Shown in pieces: positions 59,291-64,000 of a stretch of 64,000 nt of DNA. The position numbers and the translations under genes were made by a program. The first letter of the stretch is position 1, and every line of letters begins with the position of its first letter. The notes under the pieces were generated by a model. The model saw only the letters and a program-made list of their open reading frames with translations, had not been told where the DNA came from and did no database searches. Source of the stretch: an uncultured Sinobacteraceae bacterium (GTDB taxonomy: Bacteria > Pseudomonadota > Gammaproteobacteria > Steroidobacterales > Steroidobacteraceae); assembly GCA_937902995.1 (NCBI GenBank), contig CALEKY010000108.1, positions 43,524 to 107,523 on the forward strand, given 5' to 3'.

Positions 59291-62200
59291 ATGTGGATCA
59301 CACGCGTCAGCATCAATCAGCCCGTCTTCGCGACGATGGTCATGGCCGCGCTCGTCGTGCTCGGTCTGGCCTCCTACCGCCTGCTGCCGGTCGAGCAGAT
59401 GCCGGAGATCAATCCGCCTCAGGTGTTCATTTCGGTGCCGTATCCCGGCGCGTCGCCCGAGTCGATCGAAAGCGACGTCATCAAACCGATCGAGAACATC
59501 GTCAATTCGGTCGACGGCATCAAGAACATCTATTCGACCGCACGCGAAGGCGTGGCGCTCATGGAGCTGGAGTTCCAGCTCGACGTGGACATCGCTGCAG
59601 CTGCGCAAGAGGTGCGCGACAAGATCGCGCAGATCCGCTCGGCGCTGCCGCGCGACATCCGCGATCCGACCATCTCGCGCGCCACGAACGATACGACACA
59701 GGGTCCGGTCGTCGCGCTCGTCGCCTATTCGGATAAACGCAGCCTGCGCGAAGTGTCGACGCTCGTCGAGCAGCAGATCGTCAAGCGTCTGCAGAACGTT
59801 CCGGGCGTCGGCAATGTTTATGTGAGCGGTGCGCTCGAGCGGCAGATTCAGATCTTCCTGCGTCCCGAGCAGCTCCAGAGCTATCGGGTCGGCGTCGATC
59901 AGGTGATCGCCGCGATTCAAGCGGCGAACCAGGATTTGCCCGCGGGCAGCATTTCGAACGGCTCGCGCGAGCAGCTCGTGCGCGTCGAAGGCAGGATCAA
60001 GGATCCGCGCGGCTTCGAGCGAATCATCGTCGCCAATCAGGCGGGCTCGCCCGTGTACCTATCGCAGGTCGCGGATATCGTCGACGGCGAAGCCGAAGAA
60101 CAATCGATTGCGCGCGTCAACGGAATGCGCGCCGTCGGGATCGACATCTTCAAGATTCAGCAATCGAACATCGTCGAAGTCGGCGAAGGCGTGCAGGAGG
60201 CCATTGCCGAGCTCAAGCAGCGCCTGCCCGAAGACATTCAGATCGAAACGCTGTGGTCGAGCGCCGATTGGATCAAGGGATCGTTGGACCGCGTGAAGTC
60301 GACGATCATGGAAGGTGCCATCCTCACGGTGTTGATCGTCTTCCTGTTCCTGCACTCCTGGCGCTCGACGATCATCACCGGTTTGACGCTACCGATCTCG
60401 GTCATCGCCACGTTCATCGCGCTGCATGCGTTCGGCTTCACGCTGAACTTCATGACCTTGATGGCGCTGTCGCTCTGTATCGGCTTGCTGATCGACGATG
60501 CGATCGTCGTGCGCGAGAACATCGTGCGGCATGCCGGCATGGGCAAGAATCACCGGCAGGCGGCGCTCGAAGGTACGTCCGAAATCGGACTGGCTGTGAT
60601 GGCGACGACGTTCGCCATCCTTGCCGTGTTCATCCCCGTCGCCTTCATGAGCGGCGTGATCGGCCGGTTCTTCTTGCAGTTCGGCATCACGGTGGCGGTC
60701 GCGGTATTCGTGTCGTTGATCGTGAGCTTCACGCTCGATCCGATGCTGTCGTCGGTCTGGCCCGATCCGAAGGAGGGTCGTTTCAAGTACGTGCCCTGGC
60801 TCGGACGGCTCATGGACAAGTTCGAGTCGTACATCGATGCCGCACACCGCGTGTACGACCGCGTGCTCAACTGGGCGTTGGCGCGGAAGCGTTATCCGAT
60901 TCCCGGCTTGGCACGCCTTGCGCTTCTGAGGAAAGCGCCTGGTACGACGGTGCCGCGTTGGGCGAGCTTGAGCCCGCGCTCCATCCTCGTGCTGCTCGCG
61001 GTCCTGGTGTTCTTCGGCAGCTTCCTGATCGTGCCGCTCGTCGGTACGGAATTCGTGCCGTCGGCCGACGAAGGCATCGTGTCGATGCGCTTGAATACGC
61101 CGCTCGGTTCGAGTCTCGAATACACGGACGCGAAGATCCGCGACGTGGAGGCGGAGATCCGAGAGATCCCCGGCGTGCAATCGATCGTCACGACCGTCGG
61201 CACGAGCGAAGGCAGCAATTTCGCGCGCATTCTCGTGCTGCTGAAGGATATCCGTCAGTTCGAGCGTCCGTCGCAAAGCGAGATCGAGAAGATGATCCGC
61301 GAACGGCTGGCGCACATGGCGGGCATCACGCTGATGATCAATCAGAACAACCGTCCGGTGGCGATCTCGATCTTGGGGCCCGATACCGAGCGCTTGACCA
61401 AGCTCTCCGAAGATCTGATGGCGCGCTTGTCGACGATTCCCGGCATCGCCGATCTCGAGAGCAGCGAGAAAGGCGCGAATCCGACCATCGCGGTGCGTAT
61501 CAGGAACGAGGTCGCGAGCGACCTTGGTCTGACGACGGCGCGCATCGGAAGTGCGCTGCGGCCGTTGATCGCCGGCGATCAGATCAGCACGTGGCTCGGT
61601 CCGGACGGACAGGATTACGACGTCATCGTGCAGCTGCCCAAACAGCGGCGCGAGCTCGCGAGCGATCTGGGCGACCTCTATGTGAGCAGCACGCGCGTCG
61701 ACGAGAACGGCAACCCGTTGCTGGTGCCTTTGCGGCAGGTGGCGGATTTCGTTCCGACCGGCAGCGCGCAGCAGATTCGTCGCTTGAATCTGCAGCGGCG
61801 TGTGACCATCTGGGCCAACGCGGAAGGCCGGCCGTCGGGCGACGTGGGTAGCGACGCCCAGAAGATCGCGCGTTCGATGGAACTGCCGCCCGGCTATCGC
61901 ATCGAGATCGGCGGCGGCCAGCAGAATATGAACGAGACGATGGCGGCAGCGGGCGCAGCGCTCGGGCTCGCAGTCATCTTCATCTATCTCGTGCTCGCGT
62001 CGCAGTTCGGCAGCTTCCTGCAGCCGATCGCCATCATGGTGTCGTTGCCGATGTCGCTCATCGGCGTGCTGCTCGCGCTCCTGTTCACCGGCACGACGCT
62101 GAACCTGTTCTCGATCATCGGTTTCATCATGTTGATGGGCCTGGTCACGAAGAACGCGATCCTGCTCGTCGATTTCACGAATCACGCCATTCGCGACGGC

Positions 62201-62491
62201 AAGCCGCTTCGCGAGGCGATTCGCGAAGCCGGGCAGGTGCGCTTGCGCCCGATCCTCATGACGACGCTCGCCATGATTTTCGGCATGCTGCCGATGGCGC
62301 TCGGTGTCGGCCAGGGCGGCGAGATGCTGGCGCCGATGGGGCGTGCGGTCATCGGCGGCGTGATCACTTCGACGATTCTCACGTTGCTCGTCGTACCTGT
62401 GCTCTACACCTACATCTACGCCTTCACCACGAGAGTGAAAGCGTGGTGGCACAAAGGAGCGGCGCAGGCACAGACGGAGCCGGTGGCGTGA
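59291..62491 (+). CDS. RND efflux permease (HAE1-like)
   Basis: 1066 residues with twelve membrane helices. N-terminal MWITRVSINQPVFATMVMAA, porter motifs (PYPGASPESIESDVIKPIEN), the TM4 proton-relay LCIGLLIDDAIVVRENIVRH and the second-half MLMGLVTKNAILLVDFTNHA are diagnostic of hydrophobe/amphiphile exporters. A longer loop (about 500-570) lies before the second large periplasmic domain. Driven by proton motive force, it would export drugs, bile-type steroids or solvents; the substrate is not readable. Paired with the upstream adaptor. Confidence 0.93.
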   Translation: MWITRVSINQPVFATMVMAALVVLGLASYRLLPVEQMPEINPPQVFISVPYPGASPESIESDVIKPIENIVNSVDGIKNIYSTAREGVALMELEFQLDVDIAAAAQEVRDKIAQIRSALPRDIRDPTISRATNDTTQGPVVALVAYSDKRSLREVSTLVEQQIVKRLQNVPGVGNVYVSGALERQIQIFLRPEQLQSYRVGVDQVIAAIQAANQDLPAGSISNGSREQLVRVEGRIKDPRGFERIIVANQAGSPVYLSQVADIVDGEAEEQSIARVNGMRAVGIDIFKIQQSNIVEVGEGVQEAIAELKQRLPEDIQIETLWSSADWIKGSLDRVKSTIMEGAILTVLIVFLFLHSWRSTIITGLTLPISVIATFIALHAFGFTLNFMTLMALSLCIGLLIDDAIVVRENIVRHAGMGKNHRQAALEGTSEIGLAVMATTFAILAVFIPVAFMSGVIGRFFLQFGITVAVAVFVSLIVSFTLDPMLSSVWPDPKEGRFKYVPWLGRLMDKFESYIDAAHRVYDRVLNWALARKRYPIPGLARLALLRKAPGTTVPRWASLSPRSILVLLAVLVFFGSFLIVPLVGTEFVPSADEGIVSMRLNTPLGSSLEYTDAKIRDVEAEIREIPGVQSIVTTVGTSEGSNFARILVLLKDIRQFERPSQSEIEKMIRERLAHMAGITLMINQNNRPVAISILGPDTERLTKLSEDLMARLSTIPGIADLESSEKGANPTIAVRIRNEVASDLGLTTARIGSALRPLIAGDQISTWLGPDGQDYDVIVQLPKQRRELASDLGDLYVSSTRVDENGNPLLVPLRQVADFVPTGSAQQIRRLNLQRRVTIWANAEGRPSGDVGSDAQKIARSMELPPGYRIEIGGGQQNMNETMAAAGAALGLAVIFIYLVLASQFGSFLQPIAIMVSLPMSLIGVLLALLFTGTTLNLFSIIGFIMLMGLVTKNAILLVDFTNHAIRDGKPLREAIREAGQVRLRPILMTTLAMIFGMLPMALGVGQGGEMLAPMGRAVIGGVITSTILTLLVVPVLYTYIYAFTTRVKAWWHKGAAQAQTEPVA

Positions 62492-62508
62492 GGAGGCCGA
62501 CGTTCTCG

Positions 62509-62569
62509 CTTCCTTCCCCTTCTTCCCTTTCCCCTTTCCCTACAGCCTACAGTCTCCTGCCTACAGCCT
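62509..62569. repeat. mixed array (TTCCCTTTCCCC then CTACAGCC units)
   Basis: CTTCCTTCCCCTTCTTCCCT passes into CCTACAGCCTACAGTCTCCT. The first half is the inverse of the GGGAAAA array at 63921-63976, so the two could be a distant inverted pair bracketing the DUF4398/OmpA genes. Confidence 0.6.
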
Positions 62570-62669
62570 GATCCTGCGTGGAACACGCCTGTCGCATTGG
62601 CGTTATCATTCACAGACACCTCGTGCGCGGCACTGCGAACGAAGGCGCATCGGTTGTGGAGGCTACGTC

Positions 62670-63044
62670 ATGAACAAACTGAGCTTGGCCATCGCAAGCG
62701 CAGGGATCGTCGGCATCCTTGCGGGTTGTGGGGGCGTTTCCGAAGTCACCAAGGAACGCGTCGCGCGCGCCACATCGGTCGTGCAGCAGTCGCAGCAAGC
62801 CGTCGGCAATTCGGAAGCTGGCGCGATCGAGATGCAGCGCGCGCGGGAATACTCCGAAGCTGCGCAGAACGAGCTGAACAAGAAGAACGCGGATGCGGCC
62901 GAACGGTTGGCGATACAAGCGCAGCTGAGCGCGGAGCTGGCCGTTGCCAAATCGGAAAGCGCGCAAGCGCGCAAGGCAGCCGATGAGCTCACGGCGAGCA
63001 TCGAGACGCTTCGTCAGGAAGCGGCACGATCGCAGACGCCTTGA
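62670..63044 (+). CDS. DUF4398 lipoprotein
   Basis: 124 residues. A lipoprotein signal with lipobox LAGC (Cys20) is followed by an alpha-helical DUF4398-type domain: TSVVQQSQQAVGNSEAGAIE, MQRAREYSEAAQNELNKKNA. It is probably attached to the outer membrane, with the coiled helix in the periplasm. GGAGG lies upstream of ATG 62670. The OmpA-like gene follows 23 bp later and carries the same domain, so they may interact. Confidence 0.82.
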   Translation: MNKLSLAIASAGIVGILAGCGGVSEVTKERVARATSVVQQSQQAVGNSEAGAIEMQRAREYSEAAQNELNKKNADAAERLAIQAQLSAELAVAKSESAQARKAADELTASIETLRQEAARSQTP

Positions 63045-63067
63045 ATCACCGCATCGGAGATCCCGCC

Positions 63068-63922
63068 ATGAAGAAGGTTTACATCGCATCACGCGTTCTG
63101 GTCGGCGCAGGGCTCGCCGCGGTCATTGCCGCATGCAGCACGACGCCGGATCGGATCGAATCGCTGGAGAACGCGCGCACGTTGGTATCGCAGGTCGAAG
63201 GATCGCCGCGTGCAGGCGTAGCTGCGTTGAACGTCACCGAGGCGCGTAAAGCGCTCGCCGAGGCCAATCGCTTGGCCGAGAATCGCGGCAAGATGAACGA
63301 CATCGAATTTCAATCGACGGTCGCTTCGTTGAATGCGCAAATCGCGAACGAAAAGATCAAGACTGCTCAGGCGCGCGAGGAAATCGAGAAGGGCACGGCG
63401 GAGCGTCAAGCCGTCTTGCTGCAATCGCGGGAACGAGAAGCGCAGGCGCGCGCTCTCGAGGCGGAACGTCGTTCTCAAGAAGCACGCGAAGCCACTTTGC
63501 GCGCGCAAGCGCTCGAACAGGAGCTCGCGGACTTGAAGGCGAAGAAGACCGACCGCGGCGTCGTGCTGACTTTGGGCGACGTCCTCTTCGAAACCGGTCG
63601 TGCCAATCTTCAGCCCGGTGCCTATTCGACGGTCGATCGTTTGGCGCAAGCGCTCAAAGAGGCGCCAGGTCGAACTGTATTGATCGAAGGACACACGGAC
63701 AGCGTCGGCAGCGCGGAGTTCAACCAGCGATTGTCGGAGAACCGCGCCGAATCCGTCGAACGCGCTTTGTTGGAACGCGGCGTGGCAGCGAATCAGATTC
63801 GTACTGTCGGGAAAGGCGAGACAACGCCCATTGCGAGCAACGACACCGCCGGCGGCCGACAACAGAATCGACGCGTGGAAATGATTTTCCAGGAGGATAG
63901 AGCGATCGCGTCGGATGAGTAG
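63068..63922 (+). CDS. OmpA-family lipoprotein-like protein with DUF4398 region
   Basis: 284 residues. A signal peptide with AAC (VGAGLAAVIAAC) suggests lipidation. A DUF4398-like part (VTEARKALAEANRLAENRGK) and long coiled coil (about 85-165) precede the OmpA C-terminal peptidoglycan-binding domain: LGDVLFETGRANLQPGAYST, VLIEGHTDSVGSAEFNQRLS and NRRVEMIF. It would tie the outer membrane to the cell wall. ATG 63068 with GGAGAT upstream. The stop is followed at once by a GGGAAAA array. Confidence 0.88.
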   Translation: MKKVYIASRVLVGAGLAAVIAACSTTPDRIESLENARTLVSQVEGSPRAGVAALNVTEARKALAEANRLAENRGKMNDIEFQSTVASLNAQIANEKIKTAQAREEIEKGTAERQAVLLQSREREAQARALEAERRSQEAREATLRAQALEQELADLKAKKTDRGVVLTLGDVLFETGRANLQPGAYSTVDRLAQALKEAPGRTVLIEGHTDSVGSAEFNQRLSENRAESVERALLERGVAANQIRTVGKGETTPIASNDTAGGRQQNRRVEMIFQEDRAIASDE

Positions 63923-63976
63923 GGAACGGAAGGAGGGAAAAGGGAAAAGGGAAAAGGGAAAGGGAAAAGGGAAAGC
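63921..63976. repeat. GGGAAAA tandem array at the right edge
   Basis: Repeated GGGAAAA units (AGGGAAAAGGGAAAAGGGAA and on) start on the last bases of the OmpA-family stop codon. The inverse composition appears at 62509-62540. Confidence 0.7.
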
Positions 63977-64000
63977 CTCTGGGTACTTTCTAACCTACGC

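Noticed and set aside
60389..62452. 687-codon antisense frame over the RND permease
   Set aside because: Composition is dominated by Arg/His/Asp/Glu, as expected from the complement of a membrane-protein gene. The sense frame is a clear RND pump.

Overview
The window is GC-rich (low 60s per cent by eye), densely coded DNA of a heterotrophic gammaproteobacterium. The OxyR, YajQ, AidB-like, TauE/SafE and RND genes, the acyl-CoA/SDR catabolic genes and the abundant low-complexity intergenic arrays suggest the Steroidobacterales/Nevskiales/Xanthomonadales grade. This placement is an inference; no rRNA or other marker is present. I see no rRNA, tRNA, CRISPR array, prophage or complete insertion sequence.

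Layout. 1-4.0 kb: a truncated membrane-protein gene, a DUF488 gene, a stand-alone receiver, an AidB-like flavoprotein and a double cNMP-binding/rhodanese protein. 4.5-12.3 kb: an archaeal/eukaryote-type prolyl-tRNA synthetase, two EamA transporters, a DUF3096 peptide, a carboxylesterase, a hybrid histidine kinase, a DUF5658 protein and a small secreted protein. 12.5-14.8 kb: a LysR regulator and an encapsulin shell gene with its encapsulated-ferritin cargo. 15.0-29.7 kb: one long, mostly overlapping operon built around a MoxR AAA+ ATPase. It encodes a VWA membrane protein, a caspase/legumain-like protein whose nucleophile position reads Ser, a TPR-flanked HExxH protein, MoxR, a DUF58 protein, a BatA/VWA protein, a huge DUF4175 coiled-coil protein, a DUF4159 protein and a small zinc-ribbon-like protein. 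29.7-45.5 kb: a PQQ dehydrogenase with a cytochrome c, exported and anchored proteins, an epoxide-hydrolase-like enzyme, a TauE/SafE transporter, a nucleosidase, an SDR, a PA-domain metallopeptidase, a glycerophosphodiesterase, and an ACAD-SDR-kinase operon resembling levulinate/4-hydroxyacyl-CoA catabolism. 45.5-47.8 kb: a repeat-rich islet with an Xre/RES toxin-antitoxin pair. 47.8-52.5 kb: a 2-oxoacid:ferredoxin oxidoreductase operon with its own FAD/Fe-S subunit. 52.7-64.0 kb: an LCAT-like lipase, oxyR coupled to a copper chaperone gene, a NUDIX hydrolase coupled to NDH-2, yajQ, an RND efflux pair and two DUF4398/OmpA envelope proteins.

Two things stand out. First, the MoxR operon combines three VWA-type proteins with a probable pseudo-caspase and a TPR metalloprotease. 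It looks like an envelope-associated AAA+/VWA assembly machine with proteolytic or scaffold partners. Second, many intergenic spaces carry arrays of short degenerate repeats in several sequence flavours (GGGGCTTGG, GGCTGTAGG, GTTGATAG, GGGCGCTGG, GGGAAAA). These arrays are repeatedly organised as an inverted pair around 80-250 bp. They often supply the stop codons of flanking genes, and twice they sit in frame inside overlapping gene junctions of the MoxR operon.
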